From contig CM043958.1 of assembly GCA_014529385.2 (NCBI GenBank), positions 147,695,885 through 147,759,884 on the forward strand: a stretch of DNA of 64,000 bases, in the 5' to 3' direction. Positions 1-10,037 of the stretch are shown one piece after another. Numbering within the stretch: the first letter of the stretch is position 1; the number at the start of each line of letters is the position of its first letter. Source of the DNA: Adiantum capillus-veneris (lineage: Eukaryota > Streptophyta > Polypodiopsida > Polypodiales > Pteridaceae). The notes under the pieces were generated by a model, which was given only the letters and a program-made list of their open reading frames with translations, ran no database searches and was not told where the DNA came from. Made by a program: the position numbers and the translations under genes.

Positions 1-45
1 TTCTTTATACAAGACTTCTCACCATGTGGTCTTTCAATTTTGCAG

Positions 46-90
46 AGTGCTTTAAAAAACTACACATATGATTATTTGCAAAGATACCGG
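46..90 (+). other. Possible upstream exon
   Basis: A pyrimidine-rich stretch ending TTTTGCAG (to 45) precedes this 45-nt segment, and a consensus donor GTAAGT follows at 91. It could be an internal exon of the phosphatase-like gene whose clear coding starts at 300. A further possible acceptor (GATACAG) ends at 220, opening a frame rich in Glu, Asp and Lys up to about 290, but that frame differs from the one used from 300, so the 5' structure is unresolved. Inference from splice consensus only. Confidence 0.3.
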
Positions 91-299
91 GTAAGTCTAA
101 TACAACACCTACTTACTATGTCGAGCCCCAGAGAACCTGAAGATAGCGGCTTGGACGATCGCACAATTGATATGACAATACATGACGTGCCACCATGACA
201 AACCCCTGCATCAGATACAGTGGAATCACAACGGGCCGAGGGGGTCATATCAGCCAAAGATGAAAGAGCCGAGGATGAGAAGAAAGGTCAAATGAGCAT

Positions 300-1379
300 A
301 TGGAAGGTGCTAATGTACAACCAGAGGGGCTTATGGAGCAGACAATGAAAGAGCCAAGTAAGCCAGTGGAGGAGCCAAAAGAGCCTATGGATGAAACCCT
401 GGATGAGGAAAGCAGGCCTACGTATGAGCAAAAGGATATGGATGAGGAAAGCAGGCCTAGGGATGAGCAAAATGATATGGATGAGGCAAGGATGGATGAG
501 GAAAGCAGGCATACAGATGAGCACAAGGTTATGGATGATGCAAGCCGGCCAACAGAGGCAGAGGAAAAGACCTTGGAGGAAACCCTGAATGAGGCAGAAA
601 GAGCTATGGGGGAGACTCTTGATGAAGATGTGAATGATGACTATGAAGATGTGAATGATGAAGCTAAAGCAGAGGATAACAACAACAACAACAACACTAT
701 AGAGACCCAGTATGGACCCTTGCTACCTGTAGATACGGTTGTTCCAGTAATGTCTATTCAAGTATGGAAAAATATGTTCAGCTTCTAACTACTTATATGT
801 ACTTGTCAACTTTTACAGAGGTTGATTATCTTGGACCTCAATGGATTGCTACTGATGCGCGTGCCTCTAGGTGACACAGACCCCTTCGAGGATTTGCAAA
901 CATTTCGGATGGGAACTTGTCGAGTCGTGGTTCGTCCAGGAACCAAAGAATTTATTCAGTTTCTTCTTCCGTGCTTCAGAGTTGCCGTATGGTCTTCAAT
1001 GCAAAGGCAAAACTTGTCGCCACTAGTTACAATAGTTTGCGGTGTATGCGGCGCTCACACGTCATTTGCCTTTTTGTATGATCAAAGAAAACGTGTTACC
1101 GTCGAGGGCCACTACCACCCTAAAAAACCACATTTACCTCTTTTGTACAAACTGTTTAGCCAAATCGATGTATCCTTTGATGCAAATAATACACTACTGA
1201 TTGATGATACTCTTGAAAAGGGAGAACTAAATCCACCAGGAACAACTATCTCACCACCTTCTTTCCAGGGGCATTCCTTTGATTTTTACCTTGAAGACAT
1301 TTTGATTCCATACTCACAGAAATTGTATCTCGGTCCATTGTTCACGGACGAGTTTGTACTTTCTAATGAATTAAGATGA
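300..1379 (+). CDS. FCP1/NIF-type HAD phosphatase-like protein, two visible exons
   Basis: Two open segments, 300-761 and 819-1379, join in phase 0 across a 57-nt GT-AG intron (762-818, donor GTATGG, acceptor TTTTACAG), giving about 340 aa from the ATG at 300. The first exon (154 aa) is very acidic and holds 13-residue repeats based on MDEESRP. The second encodes an FCP1-homology (NLI-interacting factor) domain: ILDLNGLLL with the first catalytic Asp near residue 160, VWSS near 211-214, and LLIDDT near 280-285. Known members dephosphorylate protein substrates such as the RNA polymerase II tail. Here the usual second Asp of DxDGT is Asn (DLNG), as in some plant paralogues, so activity is uncertain. 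An in-frame TGA at 276 blocks upward extension; real 5' exons may lie further left. It converges with the reverse gene ending at 1707. Confidence 0.68.
402..572 (+). repeat. 39-bp in-frame coding repeats
   Basis: Units of 39 bp start at 402, 441 and 495, with a more diverged one at about 534. A 15-bp insertion at 480-494 separates the second and third. Because 39 is a multiple of three, each encodes a 13-residue acidic unit (DEESRP followed by an E/Q/K/D stretch). Length variation here would not break the frame. Confidence 0.8.
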
Positions 1380-1413
1380 CTCTTCTATCATGTCTTTGTC
1401 TTGCCTAACATTG

Positions 1414-1415
<2 letters not shown>

Positions 1416-1508
<93 letters not shown>
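1416..1508 (+). repeat. Compound (TG)n(GA)n microsatellite
   Basis: A perfect TG run passes directly into a perfect GA run. It lies between the stop codons of two convergent genes (1379 and 1707), probably in 3' untranslated sequence. Translations across it are low-complexity artefacts. Confidence 0.95.
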
Positions 1509-1512
<4 letters not shown>

Positions 1513-1706
1513 ACATGCTAAAGAAATGTATTTCAAGAACACTTATATTCACAGAGCACAATTGACAAATGAGCTCAAAAAACTTCATGTATTGAAAGTC
1601 ATTCGTATACACTTGGGTTCACAAGAATCTCTATTACATTGACACTATTTCAACCCGACCGTCCAACTCTTTGCACAAAATATCTTTTTCCCTACGCCGC
1701 ATCAGC

Positions 1707-2682
1707 TTACGGCCAGCTAGGAAAAAGGAAAAATCTGAAAGGTCCCTGTCTTGCAATCATGTACTTGACAACTAGAGTGTCAAGCGCAACCTCGCACCGT
1801 ATGCCAATCTCTTCCTTTACATACCATCCTCTGTCAAGAAGTTTGTCACAGAATGACTGCTGAAATGACTTGCACATGAACATAGTTTCTGTAACACGTA
1901 TATTGTAGTTATGAAACAACTCTATGAAGAGTGCAGCAGGACAAAATTTTGCAATTCTAACCAGTTTGGTGGGAATAGAGCTACGTAGAGACCTCTGTAT
2001 ATCCTTGTAGAGCTTACTTCGCATTGCCTCCACCATTGTTTCCTCAGGAACTGGCCACTCCACAGTGTTCCAATCGGTTGGTAGAGGCAGTTTCACCAAC
2101 ATGCCATTCTTATTCCCTGGGCTGAGTTGGTAGAAGTGGTCATAGAAAAATATTCCTTCATCAGCCAAGCTTTTGCTGCTTCTCCCTAAATACTTTAGAG
2201 AACCAATGTGGGCATGAACAACAAGGAAGAGGCCTATTATGCACTCCACAGGCTCCCATTGCTCATAAGAAGAGGGATAAACATCTGCAAAAATATATAA
2301 CAAGAGATAAACTAAGAGTATCAATAAGTCAAAATGACAAATCTAATGTAGTTGAGCTGTGAAGAATGGAGACATTGCTCATAAGAAGAGGGATAAACGT
2401 TGCAAAATATATAAGAAAAGTTCTAATGAGAGTATCAATAAGTGAAATGACAAATCAAATGCAGTTCAGATGTCAAGAATACTTACAATTGCAATGTGGT
2501 TGATGCATATCTGACACATTTCCACCGTTTGCTATCATGTCTGGATGGGTAAACACATGCTGAACAAGAACTTCTTTTACAGATCTTTTGCCGATTTCAA
2601 CTTTGAAATCCAACACTCTGGCCTTCCATGCTGAGCGGTGAACATTGATAGCACTAGACCTCTTGGGTCTTCTTGGTTGCAT
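1707..2682 (-). CDS. Unrecognised protein, two exons
   Basis: On the minus strand an exon from an ATG at 2682 to 2487 joins an exon 2284-1707 across a 202-nt intron (2285-2486, donor GTAAGT, acceptor TTTTTGCAG). The exons fit in phase 1 and give 257 aa. The N-terminus is basic (MQPRRPKRSS). The second exon has mixed, globular-looking composition with no stop for 192 codons, including WPVPEETMVEAMRSKLY and CPAALFIELFHNY. Matching exon phase with good splice sites argues for a real gene. I see no catalytic motif, membrane span or zinc site that I recognise. It could be the 3' part of a longer gene if the ATG at 2682 is internal. Confidence 0.55.
2257..2470 (-). repeat. Tandem duplication across a splice acceptor
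   Basis: A segment starting at 2257 recurs, shifted by 116 bp, at 2373. Each unit holds the start of the downstream exon (CATTGCTCATAAGAAGAGGG on the plus strand), the acceptor region and intron sequence. The exon-proximal copy keeps AG. In the other copy the acceptor reads GCAA instead of GCAG, so only one usable acceptor remains. Confidence 0.8.
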
Positions 2683-3199
2683 GAGGACCCATGAACCTTT
2701 GTTTATCCTTTGTCCAACCCATTGGTTCTTGCACTTATTGAAGTTGATATTGTAATTGAGGATATGCTACTACTTGGCCTTCTAGGCAAAGTGCACCTGT
2801 TGGTTGTTGGTGTGGGAGACCATAAACACCTAGAGCTTCTTGGGCGAGAAGACATGGAAGCCATAGCCCTCAGAGAAAAGCTTTAGTGGAGGGAGATTCA
2901 CTTTGAAAGCATTCTAATGGAGGGAAAGTGTTTTAGAATTCCAATATCTTGTGCGGGCTTAATGGTCACCCTCGAGTACGTTAATGACCATAAGAGAATA
3001 TCAGCAGTGGGACCACACAAACACCTAACAGCTCGGTAAAAGCAAGGAAGTTACGATGCCACAATCCTAGATTCGTGAAATTTTTTAGGGTATTTTCCTA
3101 TTTTTTGAGTCTTTCCACGTACTTTCCTACATAACGTAGCCCTCCTGCTCATTGAACGCGCTCTATTTTTCTCTCTCCTTCATATGGCCCTCCAAATGA
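2683..3199. other. Intergenic, no gene seen
   Basis: Upstream of the reverse gene and left of the truncated chromovirus. I see no open frame, repeat or clear promoter element. It may include promoter or 5' UTR of the reverse gene. Confidence 0.5.
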
Positions 3200-3212
3200 C
3201 CTCCGAAATTTT

Positions 3213-4602
3213 CTAATGATTGTTCATGGGGCAAGAACGATAGCCATGTCCTTGCTCCCCACACTTGAAACACTCGTATTCCTTGCAAAAATCTTCAAGC
3301 TCTTCAGGAGAGAGTTTGTTTTTGCCTTTGTAAACTCCCTTCTCCTTGGACCGATTGTTGTTGTTGTTGTTGGAAGTGCCTTGAGAAGAATTTTGAACAT
3401 TGATTTTCACCTTTGCATCATTTTTGTCTTTGTTTTCCATGGGCTTGACATTTCGTCTAGCCGCTTGATGGAAATTGGTGCGTGAACCAACCATGGTGTG
3501 ATGGATTACTTCTCTGATAGAACCAGGCCGATGAGAGTTGATATATTTGGCCATCTCTTTAGGTAATCCCGCCCAGAATTGCTGCCTTTGCTCAGTAAAG
3601 TCTATCTTTTGAAAGACAGTAGCCTTGAGATGTAAATCCCAAAACTTGTCTACATACTTGTGGATAGACTCATGAGAGAGAAGCTTCAAGCTGCGCCATT
3701 CAATAAGCACTTTATCCTTTGCATCGCTTGCAAGGAATTGCTTCATGATGGAAACTTGTAGAGTTTTTAATGTCTTTGGGGCTTCGTCGTTGCCACGAAG
3801 GCTAGCCCAGCATTTACGAGCTGATTTTTGAAAGTGCATAGCTACATGGTGTAGCTTGGAGGACTCCGTGAAGCCCTCGTCTCCAAAGGCCGCATCAAAT
3901 TTCTAGATGAAGGCCAACACTTTGTCAATATCACCAAAGGTGCCATCATAGGTGAGAAAAGAGAGACTCTTTCCTCCCTCCTTGAACTTCTTTAGCTTTT
4001 GGGATCTTCACCATGCAGGGTATGATTTGTGATGTCCTCCCCTCCTGTATTCTCTAGGAGAATAGCCATAGCTGTCATCGGAAGAGGAGAAAGGTAAAGA
4101 ATAAGGAGAAGAGGGTGACATCTCCCTATCCCTTTTCTTAGGCTTTGTTCCTTCTCTTCCCTTTCGGAATGACGAGGAGAAGGACTATGTGTTGATCTTT
4201 TCCTCTTGGGAGGAGTTGGCGATCGTCTAGACCGCCGTCTTCGTGGAGCCACATCTTCAGAGGAACTTAAAGTTTCGTTGCTTTCTTGCTCTTTAGATTC
4301 CTCCTCTCGAATGGGAGAGAGTCTTCTTTTGGGGGTCTCTTCAAGAGGCCTCCTAAGCTCTCTCTCCTCTTAGAGAGGAAGGAAAATCCCATAAGCGCGA
4401 AGTTGTTGTGTAACTTTGGCTTGCAAAGCAGGGTTGCCCATAGCTTGCTGCAACCTAGTAACGAGATAATTGACAACATGGGGGCATCATCATTAGCACC
4501 TTCATGTGAAAAATCAAAGTTATCAATGTTCATTCTACTCTCTTGATTATTGTCAGCCATGTTAATAGAATTTATGTATGGACTTAGTGTATGCTTTGAC
4601 AA
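3213..4602 (-). pseudogene. gag: Decayed chromovirus gag with zinc knuckle
   Basis: The N-terminal part starts at MADNNQES (4560) and later shifts frame. The Arg/Ser-rich segment beginning MAPRRRRS is at 4252. The capsid-like part and knuckle are open from 3839 to 3213, ending in a C-X2-C-X4-H-X4-C zinc knuckle (CFKCGEQGHGYRSC). Frameshifts near 4400 and 4000 and a stop near 3905 break it. Gag would form the particle and bind element RNA. This copy is useful because, at the position where the intact element has a TAG (21964-21966), it has a Gln codon. Confidence 0.85.
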
Positions 4603-4954
4603 TTCAAAACTTTAGTTGCCACTCCTCTTAGCCTTAAAAAATTGGCTCTTAAGTATCTACACCCACGGCTCAAAGTGGTTAATTATAGAGAGTAGTGGAG
4701 TAGGTCTAACATAGCAGAGTTGCTGAGGGCTAGCTCCTTTCGGACTTCTTATGGCTCAATAATGGTAAAGCCGTAGGCAAGTCTAAAAAGACTCCATTAT
4801 TAAGTCCAAAGCTCTCGAGGTGTGCACCATATCCCACATAGTGGCTCAACATAACCGATAATAGATCCCAGTTCCACTTACCCTAATATGATTAACAACA
4901 TCAACCATTTATAGGCTACTTAAGGACCTCTCTTATTAAGCAAGAAAAGAGAAA

Positions 4955-4973
4955 CCAACTGCTCTGATACCAA
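4955..4973 (-). other. Primer binding site, tRNA-iMet type
   Basis: On the minus strand the bases right after the LTR read TTGGTATCAGAGCAGTTGG. The TGGTATCAGAGC core is complementary to the 3' end of plant initiator methionine tRNA, the usual primer for reverse transcription. Confidence 0.85.
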
Positions 4974-5981
4974 TGTAATGGAATTGGCCTATTAACTTGA
5001 GAGTAGCGGAAATTAATGAGAATACTTTTAAGAAATTACTTTGTGAGCATAGCGGGTGAACATAATTGAAGATAACAACATAGACATAGCAATTTGTTAA
5101 CTCGGCATGAACAATACTTTTGCAAGAGAGATAATTTAGAGAACATGACAACAGTTGAGGACCGGATTTATGTGGAGCCGGTCCCCCTCCAATAGGCATT
5201 TGTATTATGATTTCTCCCATTAAGAGAGACTTGTTACAATACAATCTTTGTATTCCTTGTGACCTAGGTGATGCAATGAAGACGAAAAGCTTCATGCATC
5301 ACAAACATAACATAAACTTTGAAGAAAGCTTTAACTATCCCAAGCCTCAGTCCCAAACCTCAAACACCTTCAAAGGTGGAGAGAGCTAGCAAGGAATGAG
5401 GGTAGGGAAGAGGAAGAAGAAACATTTCATAGGAGAAAGAATTAACTCCTCACTTATCATAACTCTTCTTGCTAGCATACATAATAGCATAGTAATGAAG
5501 AAGAAGGAGATGGCAAGCTTAAGCATTGAAGCATGGCTCTTGGTTGGATTTGCACTCCATAGCCAAGAGTGTTGGTGTAGGCTCTCAACCTCTACTTGCT
5601 TGGAGAAGGAGAGGGAGCTCTTGCACTTTGCACAATGCACCTCAAGCACCTTAAGCTTGGGCCGGGTTCCCACCTCAAGCACCTCAAGCTTGGGACGGGG
5701 TCCCACCTCAAGCTCAACCCTAGCTTACCTAAGGTCAAAGGACTTTTACACTAACTATTGGAGATCTTCAATGAAGCTAACCCTAAGGTCTCCATTGGTT
5801 AGCCTTGCTCTTTGATAGACCATCTCTCGTTTGGGCCCCTTTACCATCGGTCCCTTGTTGAGATAGATCTATAAGCACATGTCTATATCTTAACCCTTGT
5901 TATCGTTTATTCTCCCACATTAAATGATCAATTTAATATGAGAAAATCATTTGGGTTGGTTAGATATTAGATTTTATGACA
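4974..5981 (-). repeat. 5' LTR of truncated chromovirus
   Basis: Bounded on the plus strand by TGTAATGG and TTATGACA (TG...CA). The right boundary matches the end of the intact LTRs, and the left abuts the primer site. It contains the conserved hairpin GGACCGG (5159-5165) / CCGGTCC (5178-5184). Confidence 0.85.
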
Positions 5982-5999
5982 GGCCCATGAGTATCTGAT

Positions 6000-6776
6000 T
6001 CTTTAAAACTCATACCAACGGCATTTACCAAGCATTAATACACAAGGATGACCAATTCGCACCTCTGAACAAACATTGGAAGAAGAAGCAATGGTCGGAA
6101 GATTGATGGGTTGAGGTCACGAAGAACATTTGGAATCCATAGTGGCCTCATTTTATGAAGGTATTTCTATGGAAGGTGCTTTGGGGGGCTTTGCCAATAG
6201 GCATCAAGATTCAAGCACGTGGTATCAGGTCCGATAGATGCTCAGGGTGCAGACTGGCTAGCAAAGACCTCGTCCACCTCTTCATGGAATTATCGACAAT
6301 TAGAGGCCTGGCAGGGAAGGTGTGCAAATGGATCCAAAGAACGTGGAAGATTGGGTTTTTCAAGCAGGGTCTATGTCTACGTGGGAAAAATTTCAAAGTC
6401 CTGCAATTCTAATATGTACTCAAATTGTCAGGTACTATTTTTTCAGCAACATCTGGAAGGCTCGAAACTGCCGAGTTTTTAATAGCGACCTCTCGGTGGC
6501 TAGCTTCTTAGAGATTGTACAAGGAAGTAAGGAGATAATGTATGTGATAGGTAAAAGGCAAAAATAAGATGATTGGATTAGGACAACTCTCGCCATCCAA
6601 GCAAGCCTAGTTATGTAAAGGAGCGAGCTTTTGGTGATTGTACTTCTAGCTAGCCTCAATGTGAAGGTAGCTCGATGTAATCATCTGCCCTTCAAGGCTC
6701 GGCATGAGCTTTGTATTATTATTCAGGGAATTTCTAATACATTCACTCACAATTGTGAGTTTTGCCAAAAAAAAAA
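6000..6776 (+). pseudogene. LINE 3' fragment with zf-RVT domain
   Basis: Frames between 6061 and 6600 encode the zinc-binding region found after the reverse transcriptase of plant L1-like LINEs: KVFLWKVLWGALPIG, then CSGC, then a KDLVHLFMEL segment. The element ends in a short untranslated tail and an A10 tract (6767-6776), typical of target-primed integration. Only the last part of ORF2 is present, so it is a 5'-truncated dead copy. LINE-A on the opposite strand (8025-13130) is the same family, sharing protein segments and the sequence around CACAATTGTGAG just before the poly-A. Confidence 0.75.
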
Positions 6777-8024
6777 GATAGCATTTTCTAGTTTCGCGTC
6801 TTTTTATCATTTTTGGAGACAGACTTGTAGAAGTTCAACCCTTTGATTTGCATAGTCACATTCTTTGTGTGAAAAAATCCTACATCATGAGAAATCTAGT
6901 GTAAAAAATTTTAAGTTTCAATAAATTGTAAATCTTCACAAGAAAAATATACAATAATTACGAAAAGGCTCAAAAAATTATCATTAATGTTGTTTGATAT
7001 GTACACAACTCAAGGTGTAAAATAACAAGTAAAGAAAAGAGATGAGAAAGACTTACATTTGATTTTTCATCAAGGTCACAATGTTGTGTCAAGACATGAC
7101 AAACTTACACCAAGATAGTCCTTGCACACTAAAATTTTGACATTTTGGTGACAACAATTGATGATCGAGAAAGACTTATGTGTTTCCACCTCATAGGTTC
7201 TTTGTCTTATAGCTCCAAACAAATCCCAAAGAGTGTAACAATTAACTTTCCCAATTTTCGCCGAGTTGCGCTAATCCTATCACTCACTCTCATCATTTTT
7301 GCACACTATCTCTCATCTAGCTCGTTGTTTTCAATGCAATCAAGAACAACAATCAAGGGCGCTTTCGTCATTTGAAATGCCATTGCAACAACATGCGAAA
7401 GTGCCCTCATGGAGTTTGTTTGTTGGCAAAAATTCAAAGCCAGGTTGGATTCAAAACTGATGAATTGTCAAATATCTTGAGTTGACGAAGGCCTCACTTT
7501 TGTGGTTCCATGCATTCAAATGGGTGGGTCAAGGATATTGAACATTCAATCATTTAGAAGCTAAAGTGATTGCGTTTCAATGATGCACCCAAAAATGTCG
7601 AATCTTCAAGTATTATCGAGAAGTCAATACCACAAGTTGTTAGTGGTATGTCTATTACATTCTTATGTAATTTGAATTGGAAGCACGGGTCGAACTTCCA
7701 TTTTCTTGGCCATGTTTCCTAGGTGAAAATCAGTCACACAAACCGGATTTATCCCAAAATGTAGGGTATTTGCCAAGATTTTTAACTAAAATACCCAACT
7801 TTTTACCTTGAAAATCAAGGTCTAGTTTATTTACCATCGAGATTTTTCATCCTCGACCGGGACCAGGATATTTACGAAGATTTATAAGTAAAATGCCCAA
7901 CTTTTACCTTGAAAATCAAGGTCCAGTCAATTCACAGTTGGGATGTATTATTTCATCAGGGAGACAAACCGGGATATGTAAGCAGTGATTGGAAGATTTG
8001 GAGAAAATGAGTAAAAGAGGAAAC
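6777..8024. other. Anonymous DNA between two LINE ends
   Basis: No convincing gene. It holds a 101-bp two-copy repeat at about 7765-7960 (listed separately). Short frames here have no recognisable motif. Confidence 0.5.
7765..7960. repeat. 101-bp two-copy repeat with a palindromic core
   Basis: Two similar units are offset by 101 bp, including AAAATRCCCAACTTTTACC and the 15-bp palindrome CCTTGAAAATCAAGG at 7806-7820 and 7907-7921. The rest of each unit has diverged. Confidence 0.75.
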
Positions 8025-8761
8025 TTTTTTTTTTTCAAAACTCACAATTTGTGAGTGAATTGTATTAAGCACAACATAAAAACTACAAAACAACCTCAAG
8101 CTCAGACCGAGCCTTGAGGTGTTGAAGATTACAAATTGGCTACCACCTCTCATCGAGGCTAATCATAACCGGCTTTACAAAGTAGGTGAACTATAGTTCT
8201 AGGCTTTTACTTATCGCAGGTTGACAGTACGGCATGGGTAGTCCTAGACCAGTCTCCCGAGTCTTGCTTTCTTTCGAGCTTATAGATCATCGCCCACTTT
8301 CTTGTATAATCTCTGAGAAGCTTGCCAAATCACGATCTCCTTCAAACACACGGCGGTTCCTCGCCCGCCGTATATGGTGAAAGAAGAAGTATCTGACAGT
8401 TTGAGTGCATATAAAAAGAGCAGGATTTCCCATCATCTTGCCACCAAGGAACAGATCAATCTTGAAGAACCTGATCAGCCATGTCCTTTGGACCCACTTG
8501 AAGATTTTATTTGCCAGGCCTTTGATTGCCTACAATTCCATGATTGGGTGGGCCAGATCTTCACTAGCTATCATGCACCCAAAGCATTGATCATGCCCAA
8601 TTCCTCTTTTGTGGATCTTTACACCCATTAGTAGAGCACCCCACAAATATCTTCATAAAGTGCGACCACTTTGGCTTCCAGATGTTCTCCATGATTCCCT
8701 CCCACCGTTCTTCCGGCCATTGTCTCTTCCATATTTTATTGAGGGAGCTAGACCAATTATT
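8025..8761 (-). pseudogene. LINE-A, 3' part (zf-RVT end and poly-A)
   Basis: The minus strand carries the zf-RVT-like region (stretches such as EDLAHPIMEL and GLANKIFKWVQRTW) with stops and frameshifts, and ends in an A11 tract (plus-strand T run 8025-8035). Related to the forward LINE at 6000-6776. Its upstream half continues at 12524, beyond the inserted copia element. Confidence 0.75.
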
Positions 8762-8957
8762 TGAAGGGGATCGGGGAGCACCACAGACGAAGAGTGAGAG
8801 AGAGAGAGAGAGAAGGAGACAGACAACACGATGTGGGTGGGGAGACTCAAAAGAGTGAGCAACCCCCTATACACTTATGCTATGTATAAGGTATACAAGT
8901 CAGTGGGCGCCCAGACTCTAGGCGGCCGGGCAAGGCACAGACGCCTATACCCCAACA
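8762..8957 (-). repeat. 3' LTR of the non-autonomous copia element
   Basis: A 196-bp repeat, TGAAGGGG to CCCCAACA. A purine tract (plus strand ACCTCCCACTT, from 8958) adjoins it. It matches 12334-12523 except for GA-run length and several single-base differences. Confidence 0.9.
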
Positions 8958-8984
8958 ACCTCCCACTTAAAGGCGACTGTGCCT

Positions 8985-10037
8985 TTAAGCAAGGGAACCT
9001 AGTCTAAAGACTACAAAAGGTGAGAGAAAACCGCTCTCAATCGATGCCCGCTGGCTGGCTGTGATCGTGTGCATCCGGCTGTCCTGCTCCCGTGTAAGTC
9101 CATACACCACAGACGTACCGCACACGTACTGCAAGTATGTAAGCAATACCTGCATATCTCCCTCGTGCACTATGCCATCATCAGTCAACAAACGACTGAC
9201 AACCCCAACTGCAAATGCTCCCACTGCAGCTGCGATATCCGGTCTCAAGATCAACATCTCATACATGAGACCACCGAATGCCGATGCAATGCTAGCGGGC
9301 CCTGCTAGCTCTACGGAGCATGCATCAACATATATATCTCTGGCAATAGGCATCTCTGACTGACAAGGCGTGTCAGCCACATGCATCTCCTGACTGTCCG
9401 CAAAAGACGCATCAACCTATCGTACAACCTCAGAGCAAAAGAGTTGCTCTAGGTGTCTGCTGGAAGACATATCCTGCACAACTATATCCCCATGCTCACT
9501 GTCGAGCATAGAAAGGAATGACTGCATAATCGCTGACATCTCAGCCTCCTCTGCAATCATCCACTGTAAACATGACCACTCAATCTGCTGTGACTCACTA
9601 GAGCTCTCATGCTCTAACTCCGTATGCATAGACTCTTGCACAACGTCCTCCTGTCGTGACTCACTAGAGCAAGACCGCTCTACCTGTCTATCCTGCATAG
9701 AAGTATCTTGCACAACTGACTCTCTGGTTTGCTCAGCCACTAGCAAAGCATGCATGTCCGACTCTATCACCTCTCTGTGTGACTGCTCAAGTCGTGCCCC
9801 AACTGTGTGCACAACGAGCTCACTACCCTGCACTCCATGCAAAGTACCCTGCAACCCATGAGCAAAAGAGACTCGCCTGCTCTCTCGCTCTCTACTGGCT
9901 GCATGATCACAGAGACAACACCGTCTCTCTCGTGATCCACATGCAATGGGTAACCTGTACCACTCCTGGCACCTCTCGCAATCACTAGCGAACCCAAATG
10001 CATCACAAAATCTCGCTCTCGTAGCGAAATCTGACAT
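8985..10037 (-). pseudogene. Ser/Glu/Gln-rich frame ending in a copia RT/RNase H linker remnant
   Basis: One minus-strand frame is open from 10037 to 8985 except for a single TAG at 9417-9419. Its middle is hydrophilic, with near-repeats such as SSESRQEDVVQESM and SSESQQIEWSC. After the TAG it resembles the copia segment between RT and RNase H (GGLMYEMLILRPDIA, then VGVVSRLL). Integrase and RT palm motifs are missing between the protease and this segment. It overlaps the gag-protease frame at 9767-10037, so a frameshift separates them. It may be a decayed replacement segment rather than a functional protein. Confidence 0.6.

Larger units (their letters stand above)
3200..5981 (-). mobile_element. 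Truncated Ty3/gypsy chromovirus (5' LTR, leader, gag)
   Basis: Reading the minus strand: an LTR (5981-4974), a tRNA-iMet primer site directly after it, a leader, then a decayed gag (4602-3213). Protease, pol and the 3' LTR are missing; similarity to the intact element at 15226-24129 stops just below 3213. It is the same family: gag shares runs such as IMKQFLA and ESIHKYVDKFWDL with the intact copy. Its LTR is about 1.0 kb against 1.59 kb, so it has internal deletions. No target-site duplication can be read because one end is gone. Confidence 0.85.

Noticed and set aside
8374-8631. Plus-strand 85-codon frame
   Set aside because: It is antisense to the LINE-A zinc-binding region; a similar antisense frame appears opposite the forward LINE copy at 6211-6396.
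9061-9363. Plus-strand 100-codon frame within the non-autonomous copia
   Set aside because: It is the complement of the RT/RNase H linker remnant on the minus strand, which has family similarity.
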